Counted from the first letter of the stretch, positions 7,193 through 15,102 are shown. The stretch is 26,779 bases of DNA from DASSTJ01 sp035707965 (GCA_035707965.1 DASSTJ010000027.1:1-26779); one strand, 5' to 3'. The notes: generated from the sequence alone by a model not told the origin. Made by a program: numbers and translations.

Positions 7193-8215
7193 CTAGCGCC
7201 CGGCAGCGGTGAGCTGGGCGTCGAGCCGGGGGTACACGCGGCGTGCGTTGCCCTCGAACAGCTGGTGGCGCTCGTCAGCGCCGAGGTCGAGCGCGTCGAC
7301 GTACCGCTTCGTGTCGTCCCAGTGGTGGCCTGTCTCCGGGTCGATGCCCCGGACCGCGCCCAGCATCTCCGACGCGAACAGGATGTTGCTCGGGTCGATC
7401 ACCCGGTGCAGCAGGTCGATGCCTGCCTGGTGGTAGACGCACGTGTCGAAGAAGACGTTGCCCATCAGGTGCTCCTGCAGGGGCGGCTGGCCCAGGCGAT
7501 CCGCGAGCCCCCGGTAACGACCCCAGTGGTACGGCACCGCACCACCGCCGTGCGGGATCACGAGCCTCAGCGTGGGGAAGCGGGCGAACAGGTCGCCCTG
7601 CAGCAGCTGCATGAAGGCGGTGGTGTCGGCGTTCAGGTAGTGAGCACCCAGGGCATGGAACGCCGGGTTGCACGACGAGCTGACGTGCACCATGGCGGGC
7701 ACGTCCAGCTCGACCAGCACCTCGTAGAGCGGGAACCACGACTCGTCGGTCAGTGGCTTCGACGTCCAGTGACCGCCGGAGGGGTCGGGGTTGAGGTTGC
7801 AGCCCACGAAGCCGAGCGTCTCGACGCAACGGCGCAGCTCGGCGATCGAGTCGTCCAGGACGCCGTCGGGAGTCTGCGGCAGCTGGCACACACCGGCGAA
7901 GTTCTCCGGGAACAGCTGGACGACGCGGTGCACGAGGTCGTTGCACGCCTCGGCCCAGGCCCGGGCGACGACACGGTCTGCGACGTGGTGCTCCATGCCG
8001 GATGCCCTGGGGGAGAACAGCATCAGGTCGCCGCCACGCTCGCGCATCATGCGCAGCTGGTTGCCCTCGATGCTCTCGCGCACCGCGTCGTCGCTGATGT
8101 CCGGCCGCAGCGCCGGTGGCGCGGACGGGTCGTCGAGCCGTGCCAGCTGTGCGCTGCGGAACTGCTGGTGTGCTTCAGGCGTCGTCGTGAAGTGGCCGTG
8201 GCAGTCGATGATCAC
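7193..8215 (-). CDS. ligJ: 4-oxalomesaconate hydratase (LigJ family, amidohydrolase fold)
   Basis: A 340-residue metal-dependent hydratase that adds water to 4-oxalomesaconate to give 4-carboxy-4-hydroxy-2-oxoadipate in the protocatechuate 4,5-cleavage and gallate pathways. It matches Sphingobium LigJ along its whole length by recall. Key features are the metal motif IDCHGH (H6, H8), GCNLNPDPSGG, H177 in MVHVSS, H222 in PHGGGAVPYHWGR, FFDTCVYHQ and E283 in ASEMLGAVRG. The GTG start overlaps the upstream aldolase stop (GTGA), so the two successive pathway enzymes are translationally coupled. The unrelated ACMSD-type amidohydrolases are a weaker alternative. Confidence 0.93.
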   Translation of the reverse strand: MIIDCHGHFTTTPEAHQQFRSAQLARLDDPSAPPALRPDISDDAVRESIEGNQLRMMRERGGDLMLFSPRASGMEHHVADRVVARAWAEACNDLVHRVVQLFPENFAGVCQLPQTPDGVLDDSIAELRRCVETLGFVGCNLNPDPSGGHWTSKPLTDESWFPLYEVLVELDVPAMVHVSSSCNPAFHALGAHYLNADTTAFMQLLQGDLFARFPTLRLVIPHGGGAVPYHWGRYRGLADRLGQPPLQEHLMGNVFFDTCVYHQAGIDLLHRVIDPSNILFASEMLGAVRGIDPETGHHWDDTKRYVDALDLGADERHQLFEGNARRVYPRLDAQLTAAGR

Positions 8216-8904
8216 GACGTCTCCTCACCGGCTTTGACGTACCGAAGACCCTTGCGCCGCAAGCGTTCTCGCATGTCGCTGACGTCGAGGCTGAGCTCGC
8301 CGCGCTGGTAGCGTTCCCGGGATGCGGCCTCCTTGGCCTCGCGGGCCTGGCTCGCCTGCAGGACGGTGGCGGCGCTGGCCTGAGGCACGACCACCACGCC
8401 GTCGTCATCCGCGACCACGACGTCGCCGGGCCGCACGAGCTGGCCCGCGCAGACGACGGGGACGTTGACGTCACCCAGCGTCTCCTTCACCGTTCCCTGC
8501 GCAGAGACGTGGCGCGACCACACCGGGAACCCCATGCGGGTCAGCTCGGCGACGTCGCGGCAGCCGGCGTCGATCACCAGTCCGCGCACACCGCGGGTCG
8601 ACACGGCCGTCGCGAGCAGCTCACCGAAGTAGCCGGCATCGCTCGGCGACGTGGGCGCGACGACGAGGACGTCGCCGTCACGGCACTGCTCGACGGCGAC
8701 GTGGATCATCCAGTTGTCCCCTGGCGGCACGCTGACGGTCACAGCGGCCCCGGCCACGTGCGCGCCGGGGTAGATCGGCCGGATGGCGGCTTGCAGCAGT
8801 CCCGTACGGCCCTGCGCCTCGTGGATGGTGGCGACCCCCAGCGCGCCCAGACCGTCGACCAGCTCGCGGTCCGGACGACGGTCGTCGACGACGACGACGG
8901 ACAT
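8212..8904 (-). CDS. ligK: 4-carboxy-4-hydroxy-2-oxoadipate aldolase / oxaloacetate decarboxylase (LigK, RraA fold)
   Basis: A 230-residue class II pyruvate aldolase that splits 4-carboxy-4-hydroxy-2-oxoadipate into pyruvate and oxaloacetate, the final step of the route served by LigJ next door. Recognisable blocks are LGVATIHEAQGRTGLL (22-37), VSVPPGDNWMIHVAVEQ (58-73), GYFGELLATA and GLVIDAGCRD, where R116 and D117 match the substrate- and metal-binding pair of the family. The C-terminal segment DMRERLRRKGLRYV is also typical. The ATG at 8904 was preferred over an upstream in-frame start at 8937 because AGGAG sits properly before it. It follows the ADH stop by 11 nt. Confidence 0.93.
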   Translation of the reverse strand: MSVVVVDDRRPDRELVDGLGALGVATIHEAQGRTGLLQAAIRPIYPGAHVAGAAVTVSVPPGDNWMIHVAVEQCRDGDVLVVAPTSPSDAGYFGELLATAVSTRGVRGLVIDAGCRDVAELTRMGFPVWSRHVSAQGTVKETLGDVNVPVVCAGQLVRPGDVVVADDDGVVVVPQASAATVLQASQAREAKEAASRERYQRGELSLDVSDMRERLRRKGLRYVKAGEETS

Positions 8905-8915
8905 CCGCGCTCCTC

Positions 8916-10037
8916 TCAGCCCACGCTCTGCGACCACGGCAGCAGCGACACGTGGACGACACCCTCGTCACCCTCGCCGCCGACGGCCCGGATGGCGCGG
9001 TCCACGTCGCCCAACCCGAAGGTGTGCGTCGTCAGGCGCTCCAGCGGGAAGCGCCCGGATGCGAGCTGCTCGATGGCCAGCTCGCACGCCCGGTAGCTGT
9101 GGCCGCGGGCGCTCTTGATGGTGATGGCCTTCTCGGTCACCTTCTTGAGCGGGAAGTCGGGGAACGCGGCCAGCTCTCCCTGGACGACCATGGTGCCGTC
9201 GCGCCGCTTCAACGCGTCGATGCCCAGCAGCATCGGAGCCGTTCCCGCGCCCGAGGTGCAGTCGAGAACCACGTCGACCCCGACGCCCCCGGTGATCTCC
9301 CGGACCCGTTCACGAGGGTCCTCGGTCAGGACGTCGATGACGTGGTCAGCGCCCAACGCCTTGGCCAGCTCGAGCCGAGCCGCGTCGCGCGTGGTGCCCG
9401 TCACGATGATCGTCGTCGCGCCCGCCTGCTTGCAGGCGACGACCTGCGAGAGCCCCTGCTGCCCAGGCCCTTGGACGAGGACCGTGGAGGCGTAGCCGAC
9501 GCCCGCGGCGAACAGGGCCCACTCGATGCCGTTGGACAAGGGTGTGACGATGCCGGCCAGCTCGTCCGAGACCCCGTCGGGCACGCGGTGCACCACGGAG
9601 TTCCAGGGCAGGTACATGTACTGCGCGAAGCCGCCCCACAGGTGGTAACGGTGGCCGGCCGAGGTGTACCCGTAGCGCCGGGCGTCCGGGTTGGTTCGCC
9701 AGTCGGTGTTCTCGCAGTGGCGGTACTGGCCGGCGTGGCACCAGTCGCAGCGGAAGCACCCGACGTAGTGCTCGACGAAGACGCGGTCGCCCTCGCGCAG
9801 GCCCTTGCGCTCGGTGAACTCCTTGCCCGCGCGAGCGATGACGCCGACGTTCTCGTGCCCCATGATGACCGGGTCGTCGAAAGGCGGCTTCGCGTACATC
9901 TTGACGTCGGTCCCGCAGATGCCGGCGACCTCGACCTTGAGGAGCGCGCCGTCGTCCGGCACGTCGGGCATCGGGTACTCGCGGTACTCGGTCGTGCCCG
10001 GTGCCGTCCGGACGGCCGCCAGAACCTGCTCTGCCAT
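8916..10037 (-). CDS. Zinc-dependent medium-chain alcohol dehydrogenase
   Basis: A 373-residue MDR-family NAD(P)-dependent dehydrogenase. Catalytic zinc ligands are C41 in AGICGTDVK and H61-E62 in MGHENVG. The structural zinc site has four cysteines (C94, C97, C100, C108) in the segment from VGCFRCDWC to YRHCEN. The Rossmann part contains VLVQGPGQQGLS, a variant of GxGxxG, followed by ALGADHVIDVL. ATG 10037 is chosen over 10073 because AGGA lies 6-7 nt upstream. It is the first gene of a four-gene operon with ligK, ligJ and a decarboxylase-like gene. A role in oxidising a diol, alcohol or hemiacetal intermediate of the pathway is likely, but the substrate is not known. Confidence 0.9.
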   Translation of the reverse strand: MAEQVLAAVRTAPGTTEYREYPMPDVPDDGALLKVEVAGICGTDVKMYAKPPFDDPVIMGHENVGVIARAGKEFTERKGLREGDRVFVEHYVGCFRCDWCHAGQYRHCENTDWRTNPDARRYGYTSAGHRYHLWGGFAQYMYLPWNSVVHRVPDGVSDELAGIVTPLSNGIEWALFAAGVGYASTVLVQGPGQQGLSQVVACKQAGATTIIVTGTTRDAARLELAKALGADHVIDVLTEDPRERVREITGGVGVDVVLDCTSGAGTAPMLLGIDALKRRDGTMVVQGELAAFPDFPLKKVTEKAITIKSARGHSYRACELAIEQLASGRFPLERLTTHTFGLGDVDRAIRAVGGEGDEGVVHVSLLPWSQSVG

Positions 10038-10090
10038 CGTGGTCCTCACGCCTGGGGGTCGAGTTGAGAGCACTCTACACGGTAAGGTCT

Positions 10091-10105
10091 TATGGTCTGC
10101 TCTTT
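10091..10105 (+). promoter_or_regulatory. Operator site B in the divergent promoter region
   Basis: TATGGTCTGCTCTTT is a copy of the recurrent motif in the 102-nt gap between the divergent ADH (start 10037) and second decarboxylase-like gene (start 10140). A GGTAA/TTACC inverted pair (10081-10085 and 10105-10109) frames it. One site could control both directions. Confidence 0.6.
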
Positions 10106-10139
10106 TACCACCCGGATGTCAGGAACGGGGCCTGATCGC

Positions 10140-11087
10140 ATGTCGCAGCCGACTCTGAGGACCGTCACACGCACGCAGGGCAACAACGAGGCACTGAAGA
10201 CGGGCGCCGTGGAGCCCCACGGCTTCTCCTTCGAGTTCGAGGAGGTGCCCGTCCTCATCAAGGCGTTCCGCCGCATGGTGCGCGGGCTGGAGTTCGACGT
10301 CAGCGAGATGGCGTTCACGACCTACCTGTGCGCCAAGGCGCACGGCGTCCGGTTCACCGCGGTACCGGTCTTCCTCGTCCGCGGGTTCCACCAGCAGGCG
10401 ATCCTCGTGAACCGCAACGCCGGCATCCAGCACCCCAAGGACCTCGAGGGCCGCCGGGTCGGCGTGAACCGCGGCTACACCGTCACCACGGGCGTCTGGG
10501 CCCGCGGCATCCTCGAGAAGGACTACGGGGTCGACCTCGACCGCGTCACGTGGGTCCTCTCTGGCGACGAGCACGTGGCCGACTACCAGCCGCCGGCGAA
10601 CGTCGTCCCGATCGAGCCAGGACAGGACCTCGCCGACCTGGTCGTCAGCGGTGAGCTGGCCGGCGTGGTCGGCGCCAGCGTGGACCACCCGGACGTCGTG
10701 CCGCTCATCCCGGACGCCGTCGAGGCAGGCCTCGCGGCGCTCACCGGACGGGGCGTCTACCCGATCAACCACCTGGTGGCGGTCAAGGACGACGTGCTCG
10801 CCGAGCACCCCGAGGTCGCGGCCGAGGTCTTCGACGCGTTCGCCCGGGCGAAGAACCTCTACGTGCAGCGGCTGCGGGAGGGCGACATCACGGAACCGAC
10901 CGCGATGGACCGGCTCTACCAGCGGGTGCTCGACGTCACCGGCGAGGACCCCTTGCCCTACGGCATCGAGCCGAACCGCGCGACGATCGACGAGCTCATG
11001 GAGCACGCCGTGCACCAGCACATCCTCGACCGCCCGCTCGCGATGTCGGACGTCTTCGCGCCGTCGACCCTCGACCTGATCGCCTGA
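10140..11087 (+). CDS. 4,5-dihydroxyphthalate decarboxylase-like protein (copy 2)
   Basis: A 315-residue paralogue of the protein at 6174-7169. Shared features are EFDVSEMAFTTYL, TAVPVFLVRGFHQQAILVNR, KDLEGRRVGVNRGYTVTTGVWARGI in the same relative place, a GVYPINHLVAV strand, and a C-terminus ending in FAPSTLDLIA. The N-terminus is shorter and lacks the ACGDY motif of copy 1. No signal peptide is present. ATG 10140 gives the family-like N-terminus; an in-frame ATG at 10116 has a poor ribosome site and 10092 would start inside the operator. Function may be decarboxylation or isomerisation of a carboxylated aromatic, or ligand binding. The RpiB-type gene follows after 9 nt. Confidence 0.78.
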   Translation: MSQPTLRTVTRTQGNNEALKTGAVEPHGFSFEFEEVPVLIKAFRRMVRGLEFDVSEMAFTTYLCAKAHGVRFTAVPVFLVRGFHQQAILVNRNAGIQHPKDLEGRRVGVNRGYTVTTGVWARGILEKDYGVDLDRVTWVLSGDEHVADYQPPANVVPIEPGQDLADLVVSGELAGVVGASVDHPDVVPLIPDAVEAGLAALTGRGVYPINHLVAVKDDVLAEHPEVAAEVFDAFARAKNLYVQRLREGDITEPTAMDRLYQRVLDVTGEDPLPYGIEPNRATIDELMEHAVHQHILDRPLAMSDVFAPSTLDLIA

Positions 11088-11096
11088 GGAGCCATC

Positions 11097-11561
11097 ATGC
11101 GCATCGCGATCGCGGCCGACCACAACGGCGTCGCGCTCAAGGCCCGGCTCATCTCGACGTTGAGCCGCCAGGGCCATGACGTCGACGACCGAGGCGCCCA
11201 CTCGGAGTCGGACGTCGTCGACTACCCCCCGCTCTGCGAGGACGTCTGCCGTCAGGTCGTCAGCTCGACGGCCGACCGCGGCATCGTCGTCGGCGGCAGC
11301 GGTCAGGGCGAGGCGGTGGCGTGCAACAAGATCACCGGGATCCGCGCTGGACTCTGCCAGGACGTGTGGAGCACCGAGATCTCCCGCGCACACAACGACT
11401 CCAACGTCCTCGTGCTGCCCGCCAAGATCCTGGACGACGACCTGGCCGAGCAGCTCGTGGACACCTGGGTCCGCACCGAGTTCAAGGGCGGCCGGCACCA
11501 GAGCCGCATCGACCAGATCGCGATCCTCGAGCGCGGAGCCTCGCTGCTGGGCGAGGGCTGA
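11097..11561 (+). CDS. RpiB/LacAB-type sugar-phosphate isomerase family protein
   Basis: A 154-residue protein of the ribose-5-phosphate isomerase B fold. The N-terminus IAIAADHNG (D8, H9) and GGSGQGEAVACNK with E72 match the Mycobacterium-type enzymes, which use Glu rather than the E. coli Cys as the base; the Cys position is Gly here. RAHNDSNVLVLPAKI with H99 completes the family pattern. Known members isomerise aldose and ketose phosphates. Its location, cotranscribed with a decarboxylase-like gene behind the cluster operator, makes an isomerisation of a pathway intermediate or of a sugar-derived co-product possible, but this is inference. AGGAG precedes the ATG. Confidence 0.88.
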   Translation: MRIAIAADHNGVALKARLISTLSRQGHDVDDRGAHSESDVVDYPPLCEDVCRQVVSSTADRGIVVGGSGQGEAVACNKITGIRAGLCQDVWSTEISRAHNDSNVLVLPAKILDDDLAEQLVDTWVRTEFKGGRHQSRIDQIAILERGASLLGEG

Positions 11562-11573
11562 CATCGCTCAGCC
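11556..11573. terminator. Hairpin formed by the two convergent stop codons
   Basis: GGCTGA (11556-11561) and TCAGCC (11568-11573) form a perfect 6-bp stem with loop CATCGC. The TGA of the isomerase gene and the TGA of the facing hydrolase gene lie inside the two arms, so one small structure ends both genes. Confidence 0.5.
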
Positions 11574-12440
11574 GGCGTGGCGGCCGTCCGCCTCCACGCC
11601 GTCCAGGAACTCGAGCACCCGAGCCGGAGCCGACTCCTCCGTCTGGTCCACGACCGGTGCGTCCCAGTACTGCACGAACGGCAGGCACTCCTGCAGGTAC
11701 CTGGCCGCCGAGGGGGCGTGCGACTGGTCCTGGCCCGGGACGACGAGGGCGGGGACGTCGAGTCGCAGCAGGTCCTCGGGCTCGGGGCCAGGCACGGTGT
11801 CGCGGTCGAACAGGAGCCGGGCCATGCCGCTCACCATGACCTGGTAGCGCCGGACGTCGGCGTGCGCGTAGGTGCGAGCGAAGGACGGGTCGGTGCGGAT
11901 GACCGTCACCCACGGGCCGACTCGGGGGTCCTTGGTGAAGCCGTCGTCGTGCGACCCGGCCAGCTCGACGACCTGCTCCAGGCCGTGCTCGGCCACGTAC
12001 GCGAGGTGCTGGGTGAATCGCTCGGCCTGCTTGAGCCGGTAGCGCACGCCGCCCGCCGGCGAGTACAGGACCATGCCGGCGACGCGGTCCGGTTCGGCCA
12101 CGGCCGTGGCAGCCACGGTGGAGCAGCCCACGCAACCGCCCATCAGGTGCGACCGCCGGACGCCGAGGTGGTCCAGCAGGCCGAGACCCTGCGCCACGTA
12201 GTCGTCCCACGTGATGCGTTGCAGCCGTCCCCCGGACCGCCCGGACTCGCGACGGTCGAAGGTGATGCAGGTGTAACGACGGCTCAGGTGGTCGAGCAGG
12301 TTGAGCCTGCGGTAGATGCCTACCGTGCGCCAGGCGTCGAGCGACGAGTCGAAGCCGCCGGGCGAGAACATCAGCAGCGGCGGACCGGAGCCGGCGACCT
12401 CGTACCTGGTCGCGATGCCGCCGATCTCAGCCGACGACAC
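11568..12440 (-). CDS. Alpha/beta hydrolase with Cys at the nucleophile elbow
   Basis: A 290-residue alpha/beta-hydrolase fold protein. The oxyanion region PLLMFSPGGFDSS, the strand ITFDRRESGRSG and the nucleophile elbow SHLMGGCVGCSTVA follow the family order. The elbow position normally held by Ser (GxSxG) is C103. An Asp candidate lies in VVPGQDQSHAP, but the usual C-terminal catalytic His is not evident near VVDQTEESAPARVLEF. The GTG start at 12440 overlaps the PanB-like gene by 14 nt. It is the last gene of the Rieske operon, so it may act on a ring-cleavage or ester intermediate; alternatively it may be non-hydrolytic. Confidence 0.82.
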   Translation of the reverse strand: MSSAEIGGIATRYEVAGSGPPLLMFSPGGFDSSLDAWRTVGIYRRLNLLDHLSRRYTCITFDRRESGRSGGRLQRITWDDYVAQGLGLLDHLGVRRSHLMGGCVGCSTVAATAVAEPDRVAGMVLYSPAGGVRYRLKQAERFTQHLAYVAEHGLEQVVELAGSHDDGFTKDPRVGPWVTVIRTDPSFARTYAHADVRRYQVMVSGMARLLFDRDTVPGPEPEDLLRLDVPALVVPGQDQSHAPSAARYLQECLPFVQYWDAPVVDQTEESAPARVLEFLDGVEADGRHAG

Positions 12441-13275
12441 GGATGCCTCCCCGGATCTGGCGAGCCGATCGGACGTCGTCGGCGTAGGCGCTGATCGCGT
12501 CGAGCGTGATCTGCGCGACGTTGGCGTAGGTGTCGGGCGGGTCGTCGATCGATGACGCGGCGTACCCGATGGCGGCGGTGGCCATGCGGATGCGGCCGTC
12601 GAGCCACGGCCCACCGCCGAAGCCGCCGAGCACCGGGATGGAGACCGCCTCGGCCACCGCGGCCCCGACCACCGGCCCGGAGTTCGTGAAGTTCAGCAAC
12701 GACGCACCCGCCTCTTCCAGCTGTCTGGCCTCGGCCACCATCTGGTTGAGCATGCCCTCGGGCACCTGGTCGGCCGCGGACGCGGTGGCGCTGTACTCCA
12801 CCCCGTACCGCAGCGCGGTCTGGGGCGTGATGCCGAACTGCGCGAAGACCGGGATGCCCGCGCGGGCGATGGCCATCACGCGGTCCAGGAAGTCGGCGGC
12901 ACCGTCCAGCTTGACGACGTCGACGCCCGCCTCCTTCACCAACCGGATCGCCGCCGCCACGGCGCTGTCGGTGCCCTGCTGCAACGGGCCGAAGGGGAAG
13001 TCGCAGCTGAGCAGGGCCCGCTTGACGCCACGGCGGACGGCCTGGGTGACCACCAGCATCTGGTCCATCGTGATCTCGAGCGGCGTGGGCTGGCCCCACA
13101 GGTTGGCACCGACCGTGTCCCCGACGGAGACGATGTCGACTCCTGCCCGATCGACGATCTGGGCCATCTGGTAGTCCCAGGCGACCACACCGACGATCTT
13201 GCGGCCTTCGTCCTTCATACGCTGGAGTCCGGGCAGCGTGACCTTCTGACGTTTGCCGTCCACCAGGTCGCTCAC
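12427..13275 (-). CDS. PanB-like protein (ketopantoate hydroxymethyltransferase / PEP-mutase superfamily) with altered active site
   Basis: A 282-residue TIM-barrel protein clearly related to 3-methyl-2-oxobutanoate hydroxymethyltransferase. Matches are KVTLPGLQRMKDEG, the metal-binding D53 in VSVGDTVGANLWG, D92 in SCDFPFG and VKLDGAADF (D124 where PanB usually has Glu). FGITPQTALRYG also fits. The catalytic Glu of PanB, in an ECVP segment, is replaced by NFTNSGP (residues 195-201), and the Gly-rich PVLGGFGGGPWLDG is retained. True pantothenate synthesis is therefore doubtful; an aldol or retro-aldol reaction on a keto acid from the pathway is more likely. The GTG start overlaps the stop of the preceding unknown gene. 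Confidence 0.85.
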   Translation of the reverse strand: MSDLVDGKRQKVTLPGLQRMKDEGRKIVGVVAWDYQMAQIVDRAGVDIVSVGDTVGANLWGQPTPLEITMDQMLVVTQAVRRGVKRALLSCDFPFGPLQQGTDSAVAAAIRLVKEAGVDVVKLDGAADFLDRVMAIARAGIPVFAQFGITPQTALRYGVEYSATASAADQVPEGMLNQMVAEARQLEEAGASLLNFTNSGPVVGAAVAEAVSIPVLGGFGGGPWLDGRIRMATAAIGYAASSIDDPPDTYANVAQITLDAISAYADDVRSARQIRGGIRVVG

Positions 13276-13778
13276 GTCCGCAGCGCCGTGAGGACCTCGG
13301 GAACGTCGTCCTCGTCGTCGGTGACGAGGATGAAGCGCGCGTGCGGCCGCAACGCGGCCACCGCCCCGCTGTCCTCGCCGCGGCCGAGGACGAGCCCGGC
13401 GGTCATGATGCCGCGCACCGTGCAGGCGGCTCCGATGACCGCCGCCGAGTCCGCACCTGCGTCGGACGTCGCCACCATGATGGCGACGTCGACGCCGTCG
13501 AGCTCGTCGGCAAGGTCCGTCGGGGTGCCCTCGACCGTGTGCAGGTCGACACGAGCCACGGTCTCGTCCGCGTCGTGCTGCGGGACCGTGCTCACCAGGA
13601 ACCTCGCACTCGCCCACGGCATGGTGGCGACCCGCGTGACGATGTCCACCGCCCCGCCGTCGAGCGCGACCACGCGGGTCGCCCTCGACGGCGCGATCGG
13701 CACCTGGATCCGAAAGCGCGCTTCTGCCGCCGTCGCAGCTCGCGCGCAGGCGTTGAGGAGGATCGGCTTGGGCTGCAT
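13272..13778 (-). CDS. Unknown 168-residue protein in the Rieske operon
   Basis: Not recognised. The protein starts MQPKPILLNACARAATAAEA and has alternating hydrophobic strands and small-residue loops, such as VDVAIMVATSDAGADSAAVIG, TAGLVLGRGEDSGAV and a final FILVTDDEDDVPEVL. This looks like a Rossmann-like or other alpha/beta fold. There is no signal peptide, membrane segment or metal cluster motif. Its ATG follows the Rieske gene stop by 1 nt, and its own stop overlaps the GTG of the PanB-like gene, so it is tightly coupled to both. A partner or accessory role to the PanB-like protein is a reasonable guess only. Confidence 0.8.
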   Translation of the reverse strand: MQPKPILLNACARAATAAEARFRIQVPIAPSRATRVVALDGGAVDIVTRVATMPWASARFLVSTVPQHDADETVARVDLHTVEGTPTDLADELDGVDVAIMVATSDAGADSAAVIGAACTVRGIMTAGLVLGRGEDSGAVAALRPHARFILVTDDEDDVPEVLTALRT

Positions 13779-13779
13779 G

Positions 13780-15066
13780 TCAGACGGACGCCTGCGGCAC
13801 GCCCGGCCGCACCGAGACCGCCTCTTGGACCGAGTCGAAGAAGCCCTCCTCCTTGGGCAGGACGACCGCGGCCGACCGGACCCGGTGGTGAGCGGTGTCG
13901 ACCCCGGGCGGGGTGATGCCCTCGTCGCGCAACGCGATCGCCGCCTTCCGCAGCTTCTGCCGGGCCTTGATGATGCCGCTGTCGGCCGGCACCAGGCGTT
14001 CCTTGCTGCGGTCGACGATCGGCCCCATGCTCTCCTGCAGCGACGCGTCCTGCATGGCGATCCCGCGGACTCCGGAGAAGTGCTCGTTCCGACGCTGCGC
14101 CTCACGGTCCATGAGGTAGTCGTTGTCCTTGTTCGCTGTGGGGCGGTACGTGCCCGGGATGTTCTCGCTGTGCACGCCGTACCCGTCCTTCATGGCCTGC
14201 CGCTCGTCGCCGGTCAGCGGACGCACGGGGTGGTAGTCGAAGGTGTAGACCCAGCAGTTCTCGTCGTCGATCGGTACCCAGAAGTGGCCGTGCACGGGGT
14301 GGTCGCCGCGCGGGGGCACCATCGTGAACGCCGGCAGCACGTACGGGGTGATCCGCCAGTAGTACTTGCCGTCCTCGGCGTTGCGCCGCGCGCCGACGAA
14401 CAGGCCGCCGTCGGTGTCGGCCACCTCGAAGAACGGCTTTAGGTCACCGAGGTTGTACTTGTTGCCGGCAGCCCCCTTGAACAGCGGGTCGTTGTTGAGC
14501 GCCCCCGAGTGCAGGAACGACACGTGGCTGGAGTCGATGCCGCCCTCGAGCGCCTGCAGCCAGTTGCACTCCTGCCAGCGCTTCGACGTGTAGGTCTGCT
14601 CCGGGGGCACGTGGATGAACTCGTACTCCGGCAGGTCCGGACGCTTGTCGGGATCGCCCATGTAGGTCCACAGGATGTCACCGACCTTCACGAGCGGGTA
14701 GGAGCGCAGCTTCACGTTGGCGCAGAAGCTGCCGTTCTCCGGTTCGGACGGGACGTCGACGCACTGGCCGGTCACGTCGTACTTCCAGCCGTGGTAGGCG
14801 CACCGCAGCCCGGACTCCTCGTTGCGGCCGAACCACAACGACGCTCCGCGGTGCGCGCAGAACTCGTCCATCAGGCCGTACCGGCCCTCGGTGTCACGGA
14901 AGGCGATCAGCCGCTCGGAGAGGATCTTGACGCGAACCGGTGCGCAGTCGTTCTCGGGCAGCTCCTCGGCCAGGAGTGCGGGCAGCCAGTACTGCCGGAA
15001 GAGCGCGCCCATGTCTGTGCCGGGCCCCGTCTGCGTGAGCAGCTCGTTGATCTCTTGTCTGAGCAC
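13780..15066 (-). CDS. Rieske non-heme iron aromatic oxygenase, phthalate 4,5-dioxygenase / O-demethylase (LigX-like) type
   Basis: A 428-residue oxygenase component. The N-terminal Rieske [2Fe-2S] domain has C70-x-H72 and C89-x2-H92, in DEFCAHRGASLWFGR and LRCAYHGWKYDVTG. The catalytic domain carries the mononuclear iron motif EGGIDSSHVSFLHSG with D178, H181 and H186. The N-terminus LLTQTGPGTDMGALFRQYWLPAL is typical of single-subunit oxygenases that hydroxylate phthalate-like acids or O-demethylate methoxy-aromatics; sequence alone does not decide between them. A GTG start is used, with AAAGGA upstream. Electrons should come from the ferredoxin just upstream and the reductase at 4848. Confidence 0.93.
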   Translation of the reverse strand: MLRQEINELLTQTGPGTDMGALFRQYWLPALLAEELPENDCAPVRVKILSERLIAFRDTEGRYGLMDEFCAHRGASLWFGRNEESGLRCAYHGWKYDVTGQCVDVPSEPENGSFCANVKLRSYPLVKVGDILWTYMGDPDKRPDLPEYEFIHVPPEQTYTSKRWQECNWLQALEGGIDSSHVSFLHSGALNNDPLFKGAAGNKYNLGDLKPFFEVADTDGGLFVGARRNAEDGKYYWRITPYVLPAFTMVPPRGDHPVHGHFWVPIDDENCWVYTFDYHPVRPLTGDERQAMKDGYGVHSENIPGTYRPTANKDNDYLMDREAQRRNEHFSGVRGIAMQDASLQESMGPIVDRSKERLVPADSGIIKARQKLRKAAIALRDEGITPPGVDTAHHRVRSAAVVLPKEEGFFDSVQEAVSVRPGVPQASV

Positions 15067-15102
15067 CGTCGTGTTCCTTTCACGTCCCGCCGAGGTTGGG
15101 CT

